Below, one piece after another: positions 7,854 to 16,743 of a stretch of 64,000 bases of DNA. Within the stretch, counting starts at the first letter, position 1. Each line of letters starts with the position of its first letter. This DNA comes from Mycobacterium montefiorense (lineage in GTDB: Bacteria; Actinomycetota; Actinomycetes; Mycobacteriales; Mycobacteriaceae): the NCBI RefSeq assembly GCF_003112775.1, contig NZ_BFCH01000018.1, positions 734,362-798,361 on the forward strand, in the 5' to 3' direction. A model generated the notes under the pieces. It did no database searches. It was not told the DNA's origin and saw nothing but the letters and a program-made list of their open reading frames with translations. Both the position numbers and the translations under genes were made by a program.

Positions 7854-9568
7854 GTAAGGTGACCGCGACTGCGGCTCATCTCGCCGGCAATTTTGCGTCC
7901 GGCGGCGTGCCGTGCGGCCACGTAGCCGAAGACCATCGAGCTGGCGATGCTCGCTCCGGCGCCGAGATACTTGCGGCCCATCACCGTCGCGGTGATGTTG
8001 CCGGTCGCGTAGAGGCCGTCGATCACCTGGTCCTGCTGGTCGAGCACTTGGGCGTACTCGTTGGTGATCACACCGCCGCATGTTCCGACGTCCGCCGGGA
8101 GAACCCGGGTCGCGTAATACGGCGCACGGTCCAGCGGGCCGATGGCGGCGTTCGGCCGATAACCCGGATCGCCGAGGCAGTCGTTGTAGGCCGACTGGCC
8201 GCGGCCGAAATCGGCATCCAGGCCCCTAGCCGAAAACCGGTTGAACCGTTCGACGGTGCGTGACAATTCGTCGGCGGGCAGATCGATTTGGCCGGCGAGA
8301 TCCGCGATGGTGACGCCCCGCTTGACCGCCCCGTTTTCGATCAGCTCGGCCGGCAGGCGCTGGTTACGTTTCAGCGGATTGGCGCTGGTGACGTACCGGC
8401 GAACGTATCCCTCATCAAAAATCATCCAGCAGGGCACCGCCTTGTTGGCGTACATCGCCTTGCCGACCTCGACGTAGGAGTTCGACTCGTTGCAGAATCG
8501 CCGGCCGGTCGAGTCGACGTAGATGGCGCCGGGACGCTGTCGCCCAGAGCCAAGGGATGCGGCGACAGCGCCGCCGTTGGCGATGAAAACCGAAGGCAAC
8601 CACCATGCTTCGTCCAGCAGATCGGTCTTGGCACCCAGCCGCATCGCCGTCTCGAGTACTTCGCCGGTATCACCGGCGTTGGCGATCGACCACTGGCCCT
8701 CATTCGGCTGGTCGCCGCTGAACCGGCGTCGCATCTCCTTGTTGTGACCGAAACCGCCGGCCGCCAGTAAAACTCCCTTGCGCGCTTCGACGTGCACGGG
8801 TACGCCGTCCCGATTTATGCGCGCACCCACGACGCGGCCGTCCTCGACGATCAGATCCTCCATCGCGGCACTCGTCCACAGCGGCGGCTGATTGCCGGCG
8901 AGGTCGATCAGCGCTTTGAGCATCTGAGCGATCAGTGAGGAGCCGTTTGTGAGGACCTGGGTACGACGCGCCCGAGCCGCCACGGTGCGCAGGAACACTC
9001 TTGTCGCCACCGCGAACGCGCGCGGCGCGCGATTGAAGTACTGCACCGAGCGTAGTTCGTTGGTGAGCACCACGTAGCCATAGTTCTTGGCCAGTGGCGG
9101 CTGCACTTTGTCGTGCCAACTGCCCAGCTCGGTGGCATCGAAAGGGATTCCCTCGACGGCTCGGCCGGACTCGTTGCCGCCCTTGTGATTCGGGTAGTAA
9201 TCGCTCCAACCGGCGCAGCGGATTAACCGAACACCCTTGCGGATCAGGAAATTGATCATTTCGTAGCCCGCAGTCAGGAACATCTCGCGTCGGGCCGGCG
9301 AGGAAGCCGCACCGATATCGCCGACCACATCGGCAAAATAAGCAAGTCCGTCTTCGTGTGAGTCGGAGATACCATCCGTGCGCATCAACGGATTGTTCGG
9401 CAGCCAGACGATACCGCCGGAAAGCCCGGTCGATCCGCCGACGAGCGCCTGCTTCTCGACGATCAGAGGTTCCAGGCCACTGTCCAGTGCGGCCAGTCCC
9501 GCCACCATGCCGCCCCCGCCGCTACCCGCGATGAGCAGATCTACCGAACGATCCCACTGAATGGTCAT
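7850..9568 (-). CDS. FAD-dependent dehydrogenase, 3-ketosteroid dehydrogenase/fumarate reductase-like
   Basis: 572 residues from ATG 9568; the frame continues to 10096 but only through the preceding gene. The N-terminal FAD dinucleotide motif is LLIAGSGGGGMVAGLAALDSG, followed by EKQALVGGSTGLSGG, and the C-terminal FAD segment is GLYATGNITATVMGRKYLGAG. This is the FAD_binding_2 family, which includes KstD enzymes that introduce a ring double bond. Its ATG overlaps the Rieske oxygenase stop (ATGA), so it is the last gene of the eight-gene operon. It converges with the EspB-like gene, overlapping it by 4 bp. The exact substrate is unknown. Confidence 0.85.
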   Translation of the reverse strand: MTIQWDRSVDLLIAGSGGGGMVAGLAALDSGLEPLIVEKQALVGGSTGLSGGIVWLPNNPLMRTDGISDSHEDGLAYFADVVGDIGAASSPARREMFLTAGYEMINFLIRKGVRLIRCAGWSDYYPNHKGGNESGRAVEGIPFDATELGSWHDKVQPPLAKNYGYVVLTNELRSVQYFNRAPRAFAVATRVFLRTVAARARRTQVLTNGSSLIAQMLKALIDLAGNQPPLWTSAAMEDLIVEDGRVVGARINRDGVPVHVEARKGVLLAAGGFGHNKEMRRRFSGDQPNEGQWSIANAGDTGEVLETAMRLGAKTDLLDEAWWLPSVFIANGGAVAASLGSGRQRPGAIYVDSTGRRFCNESNSYVEVGKAMYANKAVPCWMIFDEGYVRRYVTSANPLKRNQRLPAELIENGAVKRGVTIADLAGQIDLPADELSRTVERFNRFSARGLDADFGRGQSAYNDCLGDPGYRPNAAIGPLDRAPYYATRVLPADVGTCGGVITNEYAQVLDQQDQVIDGLYATGNITATVMGRKYLGAGASIASSMVFGYVAARHAAGRKIAGEMSRSRGHLT

Positions 9569-10971
9569 CGGGCCCCCGAGCTGAATCCGAGATCCGCGAT
9601 CGGAACGTCGATCGTGGTGTTGGTCTTCGTGATCGCGGGAACCAGTGCGTCGTAAGGTAAACCGGCGAGGAACCCGTCGATGACTCGTTCGAAGTTTGAG
9701 ATCAATCCCTCGATCTGATCTGACAGGCGCATGTATTCGAAACCCTTGGAGTGCAGTCCTTTTTGCTGCCGCGGCAAGTTGGAGAAGTCCTGGGCGGGGA
9801 TCGGCGGCCAGCGCGGATCGTTGGGCGCCATGGGTTCCGGTGGTGTGGGCCGGCCCGCGGAAAGGTCGGACGGCAAACGGGTAAGCGACCAGATCTCGAA
9901 CAGGGTCTCCTCGGGACCAAGCGGGCGAATCCGGTACGAAGAGGCGCTGCTGTAGGTCGGCAGGATGAAGTGGTGGGGGAAGCAGAATCCGATCGCGTCG
10001 GTAATGCCCCGGCGGATCAGGTCGTTGAGATCGGGCATCACGCTGCCCCGCGCGCGATGCCAACTCACGACGGCATCGTTGAGGGCACTGCGCCATGCGG
10101 CCATCGCCGCTCCCGGGTCGGCCGGTAGTTCGATGGTCTGCAGGCCCTCGGCGATGCGGATGTCGTTCTCATGAGTCATGCCGCCCATACCGTCGCCGAG
10201 TGTGCGCATGAAGTACAGGCTGCTTTGCACCACCGGATGCACCGCGGCCGACGCACTGCCGCTCTGTGCCGACGGCAGCAGTTGCGGGTGTGTCTGCGGA
10301 ACGTGGTAGCCCTCCATGAAGGCCGCCGTGGCGAGTTTCCAGTTCACCGGAAGCCGGCACGATTGCCACCACTCGGTGCGCAGCGTTTCCACGTGCCAGG
10401 CGTCGTAGATCGACGCGAACGGTTCCATGCAGTCCCGCAGCGGCGGCGCACCGTCGTCGAGGTTGATCCACGCACAACCACCCCAGCTATCACACCTGAC
10501 CGAAACCAGTTCAAGGTCATCGGGTTGCATGTTGTCCTCGGCAAAGGCTTCGGGCCGCAAGACAAAGGTGTTGCGGCCGTCGATGCCCCAGCACCAGCCG
10601 TGGAACGGGCACACGAAGGCACGGCGGGCCCCAAGAAGAGAGCCATTGCCTTCCACCAGCTTTACCCCGCGATGGCGGCATGCGTTGTGATAAGCCCGCA
10701 CAGTGTCGCTGTCGACCCGCACTACGATGATCGACTCGTCGAGGATCTCGTATTCGACGTAGTCGCCCGGCTTGGGTATCTCCTCGAGCCGGCAGGCCAT
10801 CTGCCACACTCGCGGCCACAACATCTCGGCCTCGAGCGCGTAGAAGTCCGGGTCGTAGTAACGCTGCTTGGGAATTCGATCGGCGGCTTGGACCGCCCAT
10901 GGCACCGGCAACGCCGTCCAGTTCGCTCCCGCGTTGTGCGAGGTTTGGACCCCGCCGGTCTCTACAGCCAT
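9565..10971 (-). CDS. Rieske-type aromatic ring-hydroxylating oxygenase, large subunit
   Basis: 468 residues from ATG 10971, which has AAGGGA upstream; the frame extends to 11214 but into the acyl-CoA ligase gene. The Rieske [2Fe-2S] ligands are C98 and H100 (ACRHRG) and C121 and H124 (CPFHGW). The mononuclear iron histidines are H223 and H228 in EGYHVPQTHP. No ferredoxin or reductase gene sits beside it, so electrons must come from elsewhere. Within the operon, an oxygenase next to a KstD-like flavoprotein and CoA enzymes suggests attack on a cyclic, perhaps terpenoid or steroid-like, compound. Confidence 0.88.
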   Translation of the reverse strand: MAVETGGVQTSHNAGANWTALPVPWAVQAADRIPKQRYYDPDFYALEAEMLWPRVWQMACRLEEIPKPGDYVEYEILDESIIVVRVDSDTVRAYHNACRHRGVKLVEGNGSLLGARRAFVCPFHGWCWGIDGRNTFVLRPEAFAEDNMQPDDLELVSVRCDSWGGCAWINLDDGAPPLRDCMEPFASIYDAWHVETLRTEWWQSCRLPVNWKLATAAFMEGYHVPQTHPQLLPSAQSGSASAAVHPVVQSSLYFMRTLGDGMGGMTHENDIRIAEGLQTIELPADPGAAMAAWRSALNDAVVSWHRARGSVMPDLNDLIRRGITDAIGFCFPHHFILPTYSSASSYRIRPLGPEETLFEIWSLTRLPSDLSAGRPTPPEPMAPNDPRWPPIPAQDFSNLPRQQKGLHSKGFEYMRLSDQIEGLISNFERVIDGFLAGLPYDALVPAITKTNTTIDVPIADLGFSSGAR

Positions 10972-10993
10972 CTCGTCATCCCTTGCATCTGCG

Positions 10994-12526
10994 TCACACG
11001 ATTCGTGATGCCCGCCCCTGCCAGTAACGCTCGCGAATCCGCCTCTTGTAGAGCTTCCCGTTCGGATCGCGAGGCAGCTCCGGGTCGAATTCGACTGTGC
11101 GCGGGCACTTGTAGCCGGCCAGGTGGGCTCGGCAATACGCGATGAGCTCGGCTTCGAACTCGGGTCCGGGTGTAAGACCGTCGACGGGCTGTACGACGGC
11201 TTTGACCTCTTCACCGAACTCGTCGTTGGGAACGCCGAAGACCGCGGCGTCGACCAGTTGGGGATGCATGACCAAGAGGTTCTCCGCCTCTTGCGGGTAG
11301 ATGTTGACCCCGCCGGAGACGATCATGAACGTCGACCGATCTGTCAGGTACATATACCCGTCCTTGTCGACGTAGCCCATATCGCCCAAGGAGCGCCAAC
11401 CGCGTTCGTTGTATACCGACGCGGTCTTGGCGGGATCCTTGAAGTATTCGAAATCGGGCCCACCTTCGAAGTAAAGCTCTCCAGCCTGGCCGTTGGGAAG
11501 CTCTTGTCCATCATCGCCGACCACATGCACCGGGGCCATCGGAATCCCCACCGAGCCGGGGTGAGCTAGCCACTCCTGCGGTCCGATCACCGTTCCCGCG
11601 AATCCTTCAGTGCCGCCGTAGTATTCGTGAATGATCGGCCCGAACCACTCCATCATCGCGTGCTTGACGTCCACCGGACAGGGCGCGGCCGCGTGGATCA
11701 CGCAGCGCAGGCTGGAGACGTCGTAGCTTTCCCGCACCGCCTCGGGCAGTTTGAGCATCCGGACGAACATCGTCGGGACGAACTGGGCGTGCGTCACGCG
11801 GTGGGTGTCGATCAGCCGCAGCACGGTCTCGGCGTCGAACTTGCGCATCATGATCGACGTGGCGCCGACGCGGTTGACCGCCATCGTGTAGTTCACACCG
11901 GCCGCGTGATACAGCGGCGCGGGGGACAAGTACACACTCGACGGGCTCATGCCGTAGCGATGGGTCAGTGCCATCTCCAGCACCGACTGGGCCCACGAGC
12001 CGTTACCGTCGGCCGGCAGCGGCCGGCGCACGGCCTTGGGTCGGCCGGTGGTGCCCGACGAGTAGAGCATCTCCGATCCATCCGACACCGGCGGGGCGTC
12101 ACCCGCAGCCGCCAGCACGTCCTGGTATCCGCGCCATCCGGGCACCCCCCGGCCGACGCTGATATGGACGCGGACCGCGGTGCTGACATCGCGTATGTGG
12201 GCGGCGATTTCGGCCATGTCGCCGTCGATGAAGACCGCCTTCGCGTCCGAGTCGCCGATGACGTAGGCCACCTCGTCGGGCATGAAGTGGGTGTTGACGG
12301 TGGTGTAGTAGAGACCGGAAAGCTGGCAGCCCCAAGTTATTTCGAAGAATTCCGGTCGGTTCGGCAGCACTAGCGCCACGCCGTCGCCGTGCCGCAGTCC
12401 GGCGTCGTGCAGTGCCGCGGCGACCCGTTGACTCCTCTCGTACAGTTCGCCGAAGGAGATCGCGCCACCGTCGGCAATCAGTGCCGGCGCCGCAGCGACT
12501 GCGATCGCGTGATCGGCAATGTTCAC
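10994..12526 (-). CDS. Acyl-CoA synthetase (FadD-type AMP-dependent ligase)
   Basis: 510 residues, GTG start at 12526, 8 bp after the crotonase gene. Adenylating motifs are complete: P-loop YSSGTTGRPKAV, YYGGTEG, GDMGYVDKDGYMYLTDR and the catalytic lysine motif PRDPNGKLYKRR near the C-terminus. It should activate a carboxylic acid to its acyl-AMP and then its CoA thioester, giving the substrate for the co-transcribed crotonase. Length and motifs are normal for the family; chain or ring specificity cannot be read from sequence. Confidence 0.9.
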   Translation of the reverse strand: MNIADHAIAVAAAPALIADGGAISFGELYERSQRVAAALHDAGLRHGDGVALVLPNRPEFFEITWGCQLSGLYYTTVNTHFMPDEVAYVIGDSDAKAVFIDGDMAEIAAHIRDVSTAVRVHISVGRGVPGWRGYQDVLAAAGDAPPVSDGSEMLYSSGTTGRPKAVRRPLPADGNGSWAQSVLEMALTHRYGMSPSSVYLSPAPLYHAAGVNYTMAVNRVGATSIMMRKFDAETVLRLIDTHRVTHAQFVPTMFVRMLKLPEAVRESYDVSSLRCVIHAAAPCPVDVKHAMMEWFGPIIHEYYGGTEGFAGTVIGPQEWLAHPGSVGIPMAPVHVVGDDGQELPNGQAGELYFEGGPDFEYFKDPAKTASVYNERGWRSLGDMGYVDKDGYMYLTDRSTFMIVSGGVNIYPQEAENLLVMHPQLVDAAVFGVPNDEFGEEVKAVVQPVDGLTPGPEFEAELIAYCRAHLAGYKCPRTVEFDPELPRDPNGKLYKRRIRERYWQGRASRIV

Positions 12527-12534
12527 CAGCAGGC

Positions 12535-13407
12535 CTAAGTGGCTGCGGCGCCGTCGGTCTGGGCGGCGGCCGCGGCCTGGCGCCGGGCCTGCTCGGACGG
12601 CAGCACCTTGTCCTTGAACACCGTCTGAATCAGCTCTTGAACGTCTTTACTGATAGATGCAAGCGCGACCAGATCATTGGAACTCTGCCAGTGCACCCGC
12701 ATTCCCATCAGCTCCCAGGCTCGTTTCAGGTTGGCCTTGGTCGCCAGCAATGTGGTCATCGGGGCCTGTGCGATGTGGCGGGCGATGGCCTCGACACGGT
12801 CGTCGAGTTGGTCACGCGGAACAACCTCGTTGACCAGGCCGACGTCCAGCGCCTTCTTCGCGTCAATCACCTCGGCAAGATAGAGGTAGTACGCGGCGCG
12901 CCGCCAGTTCATGAACACCCAAGGCTCGATTGAACATTCGCCCGACGGCATGCCGAACCCCTGCAGGGGCGGGTAGGAGAAGTAAGCATCCTCCGACGCG
13001 ATGACGATGTCAGTGGTCAGCCCGTAGTGCGTGCCACCGCCCACACAATATCCATGCACCTGCGCGATCGTCGGCTTGGAGAACTCCCAGAGGTTCAGGA
13101 TCGGCTTGACGAACAGATCGGGCTGCGGTTTCCACGGTGTGCCCATCACCTGGGCGGCCTCGACGAAAGACGGGTAGTCGACCGCGTTGTTGCCGATGGC
13201 ATGTCCAGAGCAGAAGCCTTTGCCGTTGGCCTTGATGATCAGCACTTTGATGTCGTAGTCGCGATCGGCGTCCAGCAGCGCGGCATCGACTTCTTCGGCC
13301 AGCTTCTGATCCTGGGCGTTAGCCTTCTCCGGCCAGTTCAGCGTGACGCGGGCGATCGGGCCCTCTTTTTCGTAGATGATTCTTTCACGGGTCTCGTTGA
13401 GATCCAT
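12535..13407 (-). CDS. Enoyl-CoA hydratase/isomerase family protein
   Basis: 290 residues from ATG 13407 with AAAGG upstream. Oxyanion-hole segments are KANGKGFCSGH and QVHGYCVGGG. It shares LWEFSKPTIAQVHGYC and KRAWELMGMRVHWQSS with the crotonase at 5411-6259, so they are paralogues about 6 kb apart. An Ala/Gln-rich tail ends the protein. It follows the lipoyl-protein gene by 19 bp and precedes the ligase gene by 8 bp, firmly inside the operon. The reaction is presumed to be hydration or ring/side-chain cleavage of a CoA ester. Confidence 0.88.
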   Translation of the reverse strand: MDLNETRERIIYEKEGPIARVTLNWPEKANAQDQKLAEEVDAALLDADRDYDIKVLIIKANGKGFCSGHAIGNNAVDYPSFVEAAQVMGTPWKPQPDLFVKPILNLWEFSKPTIAQVHGYCVGGGTHYGLTTDIVIASEDAYFSYPPLQGFGMPSGECSIEPWVFMNWRRAAYYLYLAEVIDAKKALDVGLVNEVVPRDQLDDRVEAIARHIAQAPMTTLLATKANLKRAWELMGMRVHWQSSNDLVALASISKDVQELIQTVFKDKVLPSEQARRQAAAAAQTDGAAAT

Positions 13408-13426
13408 AAGGGCTTACCTTTCTTCT

Positions 13427-13669
13427 TTATGACGTGATGACGCCGATTTCGGCGCCGATGTCGTAGGTGCTCCCGACCTGGCCCGTCCACTGGACGGTGC
13501 CGGATGCCCCGGCTTCGATTTCCTGTTCCACTTTCTCGGTGGCGATCACATAGATCGGCGTGCCCGCCTCGACGTGCTCACCGGCGTCGACGAGCAGCCC
13601 GGTGAGTTCGGCCTCGGATACCGCGACCGATACGCGTGGAATGCGAATAACGAAGTCAGCCAAGCGCAT
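13427..13669 (-). CDS. Stand-alone lipoyl/biotinyl-domain protein
   Basis: An 80-residue protein that is nothing but a lipoyl-type domain. It has the beta-hairpin around K46 (ATEKVEQEI), preceded by LLVDAGEHVEAGTPIYVI and followed by AGASGTVQWTGQVGSTYDIG. There is no E3-binding or acyltransferase domain. The start ATG 13669 lies inside the end of the E1 beta gene (14-bp overlap). A free lipoyl carrier next to E1 alpha and beta suggests a modular dehydrogenase whose E2 core is missing, or a dedicated swinging arm. The frame is open further upstream but only by overlapping E1 beta. Confidence 0.8.
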   Translation of the reverse strand: MRLADFVIRIPRVSVAVSEAELTGLLVDAGEHVEAGTPIYVIATEKVEQEIEAGASGTVQWTGQVGSTYDIGAEIGVITS

Positions 13670-14654
13670 TCTCCTTCTTGCAGGTGCGCCGTGCCGCTTC
13701 GACAATGCGTGCCGGTGACGGGTACACCTGCGCTTCCAGCGCTGCCGCGGCCGGATTGGGCACGAACCGGGCACCCACCCGCTCGACGGGTGCGGCGAGC
13801 TCGCCGAACAGTTCGGATTGCAGGATCGCGGCGATCTCCGCGCCAGGGCCGGCGAATTGGACTGCATCGTGCACGATTACGGCTTTGTGCGTACGCCGGA
13901 CGGACTCGACGATGGTTTCGACGTCGAGCGGCACCAGGGTGCGCAGATCGACGACTTCGGCGTTGACGCCTTGCTCGGCGAGAGTGCCCGCCGCCGCCAG
14001 CGCGTCGTGCACGGCGCGTCCGTAGCTGATCAGCGTCACGTCGGTGCCCGGCCGCTTGATATCAGCCAGCCCGAGTGGAATCGCGAAGCCGGGGTCGACG
14101 GGAACCGGCCCCTTCTTACTTTGCAGCCGGATTGTTTCGACGAACATGCACGGGTCTTCGTCAAAGATCGCCGAGGTCAGTAAGCCTTTGCCGTCGCGCG
14201 GCGTGGAAGGCACGATCACCTTCATCCCGGGGATGTGCATGAACCACGCCTCCAGGCTCTGCGAATGCGTGGCCCCGGTCGCCAGCCCGGCATATACCTG
14301 GGTGCGGATGGTGATCGGGGCCGTTGTCCGTCCGGCGGTCATGAATCGCAGCTTGGCGGCGTTGTTGATCAGCTGGTCGGCGGCGATGCCGATGAAGTCC
14401 ATGATCATGATCTCGGCCACCGGTAGCAGTCCGTCGATCGCGGCGCCGATCGACGCCCCGACGATCGCGGCTTCCGAGATCGGGGTGTCCAGCACCCTGT
14501 CGTGACCGTATTTCGTCGACAGTCCCGCCGTTGGTCCGGAAGCACCGGGATCGGCGATGTCCTCGCCGAGCAGAAACACTCGCTCGTCGGCCTGCAGCGC
14601 CTGATCCAGCGCGAGGTTCAGCGCCTCGCGCATCGTCATCTCTTTTTCGTCCAT
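13656..14654 (-). CDS. 2-oxoacid/acetoin dehydrogenase E1 beta subunit
   Basis: 332 residues from ATG 14654 (MDEKEMTMREAL). It has the transketolase pyrimidine-binding fold (LLGEDIADPGASGPTAGLS, DTPISEAAIVGASIGAAIDG) and the C-terminal domain (DLRTLVPLDVETIVESVRRT). It pairs with the E1 alpha gene, whose stop lies 4 bp upstream, and overlaps the lipoyl gene downstream. The pair carries out TPP-dependent oxidative decarboxylation or cleavage of a 2-oxo or acyloin substrate and reduces a lipoyl group. The absence of E2 and E3 genes nearby argues against a housekeeping pyruvate dehydrogenase. Confidence 0.88.
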   Translation of the reverse strand: MDEKEMTMREALNLALDQALQADERVFLLGEDIADPGASGPTAGLSTKYGHDRVLDTPISEAAIVGASIGAAIDGLLPVAEIMIMDFIGIAADQLINNAAKLRFMTAGRTTAPITIRTQVYAGLATGATHSQSLEAWFMHIPGMKVIVPSTPRDGKGLLTSAIFDEDPCMFVETIRLQSKKGPVPVDPGFAIPLGLADIKRPGTDVTLISYGRAVHDALAAAGTLAEQGVNAEVVDLRTLVPLDVETIVESVRRTHKAVIVHDAVQFAGPGAEIAAILQSELFGELAAPVERVGARFVPNPAAAALEAQVYPSPARIVEAARRTCKKENALG

Positions 14655-14658
14655 GCCA

Positions 14659-15645
14659 TTACACCGGGAACTTGATCGGGGTTGCGTACACGTCACGGTC
14701 GAGTTCGTCGGCCGTGGGGGACTCTGCACTCATCACCATCTGCAGTGCGGATTCCACCGCCGCCTGTGCTTCGTCGTCGATGCGCGCGAGTTCGTCGTCA
14801 CCGCAGATGCCCGCGTCGCCAAGGTGCTGGCGAAAGCGCGGCACCGGGTCCGCTGCGATCGCCGCTTCGAGTTGCTCCTTGGGGATGTAGGGCATCCGGT
14901 CGCCGAAATAATGGCCGCGGAAGCGGAACGTCACGCACTCGATGAAGGTGGGGCCGGCGCCCTCGCGTGCGCGTTGCAGCGCCTGGTCGAGCTCGGCTTT
15001 CACCGCCAGCGGGTCGTTGCCGTCGACGCGAACGCCTGGCATGCCGTAGCCGGCTGCCCGATCAGCCACCGCCGCGAGCTTCATGGTGTCGCTGGTCGGC
15101 GTCATCTCGGCGTACAGGTTGTTCTGGCAGACGAACACCATCGGCAGATCCCAGAGCGCGGCCATGTTGGCCGCTTCGTGGAAGGAGCCGGTGTTGGTGG
15201 CACCATCGCCGAAGCTGACCACAGTGACACGATCGAGCCCCTTGCGCTTGGCGGCCATCGCCAGCCCTACGGCCACCGGCGGTCCGGCGCCGACGATGCC
15301 GGTCGAAAGCATCACACCCACATCAGGTTTGGCGATATGCATGGTGCCGCCCTTGCCGCGGCTGGCGCCGACGGTGCGCCCCATCATCTCGCCGTAGATC
15401 TCCTCGAGCGGGACGCCCTTGCCGATGAGATCGTGTAGTCCGCGATAGGTGGTCACCAGTTGGTCGTCGAGGCGCAGCGCGACACCCATCGCGGCGGCGA
15501 TCGCCTCCTGGCCGCGCGACGGCCAATACACGCACATGAACTCGCCGGTGCCGATGCCCTTGGACAGCCGGTCGTCAGCCGCCTTCATCAGCACCATCAG
15601 CGCATAGAGGCGCCTTTGGGCTTCGGGGGATTCGATGCGGGTCAT
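14659..15645 (-). CDS. 2-oxoacid/acetoin dehydrogenase E1 alpha subunit (TPP-dependent)
   Basis: 328 residues. The TPP motif is GDGATNTGSFHEAANMAALW starting near residue 146 and closing with VCQNN. Other family segments are SRGQEAIAAAMG and GRTVGASRGKGGTMHIA, typical of acetoin and branched-chain E1 alpha. It starts with ATG at 15645, 43 bp after the SDR gene, and is followed at once by E1 beta. Acetoin/acyloin dehydrogenase and branched-chain 2-oxoacid dehydrogenase cannot be separated from sequence alone. Confidence 0.88.
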   Translation of the reverse strand: MTRIESPEAQRRLYALMVLMKAADDRLSKGIGTGEFMCVYWPSRGQEAIAAAMGVALRLDDQLVTTYRGLHDLIGKGVPLEEIYGEMMGRTVGASRGKGGTMHIAKPDVGVMLSTGIVGAGPPVAVGLAMAAKRKGLDRVTVVSFGDGATNTGSFHEAANMAALWDLPMVFVCQNNLYAEMTPTSDTMKLAAVADRAAGYGMPGVRVDGNDPLAVKAELDQALQRAREGAGPTFIECVTFRFRGHYFGDRMPYIPKEQLEAAIAADPVPRFRQHLGDAGICGDDELARIDDEAQAAVESALQMVMSAESPTADELDRDVYATPIKFPV

Positions 15646-15688
15646 TGCGTAGTTCCGTTGTGGTGCAGTCTGGTTGATGCCTCTGCGG

Positions 15689-16552
15689 TCACGCGCCCGA
15701 CCATGGCTTCACCTTGAGGAAGCCGCCACCGTCGACGCGCAACTGTTGCCCGGTGATATAGCGCGCGGCGTCGGAGGCGAGAAACAGCACCGCCTCGCTG
15801 ATGTCCTCGGGTTCGACGTAGGGGATCGGCATCGCCTGCACGAACGGGAAAATCGGCTCGGCGTCCTCGCGGGTGGGCTCCTTCAAGTCGGGCCGGAACG
15901 CTCTATACATCGGTGGGCTGTGCAACATGTCGGTGTTGACGTTCGTCGGGTGCACCGCATTCATCCGGATGGAGAACGGCGCCAGTGCTCGAGCGAAGTC
16001 GTTAACATAATGCGCCGCAGCGAGTTTCGCGAAAGCATATCCGGCCCCGCCGGGACCTCCGTCGATGCCGGTGGTGTTCATCGAGGACATGAACGCGGCG
16101 TTGGATCCGATCACGATGATCGACGCGCCTGCTTGTAGGTGCTTGATGCTCGCATGTACGAGGTTGAGCACGCCGACCAGGTCCACGTCCACGGCGTCGG
16201 CGAACGCCTTCGGCGGTAGACCCGCGGTGAGCGGGCAGATGCCCGCATTGGCGATCACGATGTCGAGGCGTCCGAGTTCGGCGACGCCCTGATCGATCGC
16301 GGTGGACAGGGCCACCCGGTCGCGGACGTCGGCTATCGCAGTGAAGGCGCGCTGACCTTCCTTCTCGACCAGCCGCGCCATCTCGTCGAGATCCTCCGGC
16401 CTGGCCAATGGGTACTCGTTGGTGTCGATGTCCTCGCAGAGATCCACCGCAATGATGTCGGCACCCTCGGCGGCCAGCATCCGTGCGTGCGACCGCCCCT
16501 GACCCCGCGCGGCGCCGCTGATCACGGCTACCTTGCCTGTCACCCTTCCCAT
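15689..16552 (-). CDS. Mycofactocin-coupled SDR family oxidoreductase
   Basis: 287 residues, first gene of the leftward operon. The cofactor loop is GAARGQGRSHA (13-23) and the catalytic residues are S150, Y172 and K176 (GYAFAK). After the second strand there is an insertion, VDLCEDIDTNEYPLARPEDL (36-55), which is the signature of SDRs that keep their NAD bound and pass electrons to mycofactocin. It should oxidise or reduce a secondary alcohol or ketone. Mycofactocin biosynthesis genes are not in the window. Start ATG 16552. Confidence 0.88.
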   Translation of the reverse strand: MGRVTGKVAVISGAARGQGRSHARMLAAEGADIIAVDLCEDIDTNEYPLARPEDLDEMARLVEKEGQRAFTAIADVRDRVALSTAIDQGVAELGRLDIVIANAGICPLTAGLPPKAFADAVDVDLVGVLNLVHASIKHLQAGASIIVIGSNAAFMSSMNTTGIDGGPGGAGYAFAKLAAAHYVNDFARALAPFSIRMNAVHPTNVNTDMLHSPPMYRAFRPDLKEPTREDAEPIFPFVQAMPIPYVEPEDISEAVLFLASDAARYITGQQLRVDGGGFLKVKPWSGA

Positions 16553-16743
16553 TGCTGATCCTTTGTCCCGGTGCCTATTGGTTTCGCGGGCCGGCGAAGT
16601 GCCTATGCCGCTGGGAGGAATCGCCCGGTTGTCGCAGGCTCCAGTGCCATCGCATCGGGGGTCGGGATCTGACCAACGATCGGCTCCATCGCATCTCTTC
16701 CACGAAAACCTTCGCGTGGCTGTAGCCGGGCTATCAATATCCC

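Noticed and set aside
7850..10096. Extending the FAD dehydrogenase to a 748-residue protein
   Set aside because: The extra N-terminus lies within the Rieske oxygenase gene and has no domain; the FAD motif follows directly after ATG 9568.
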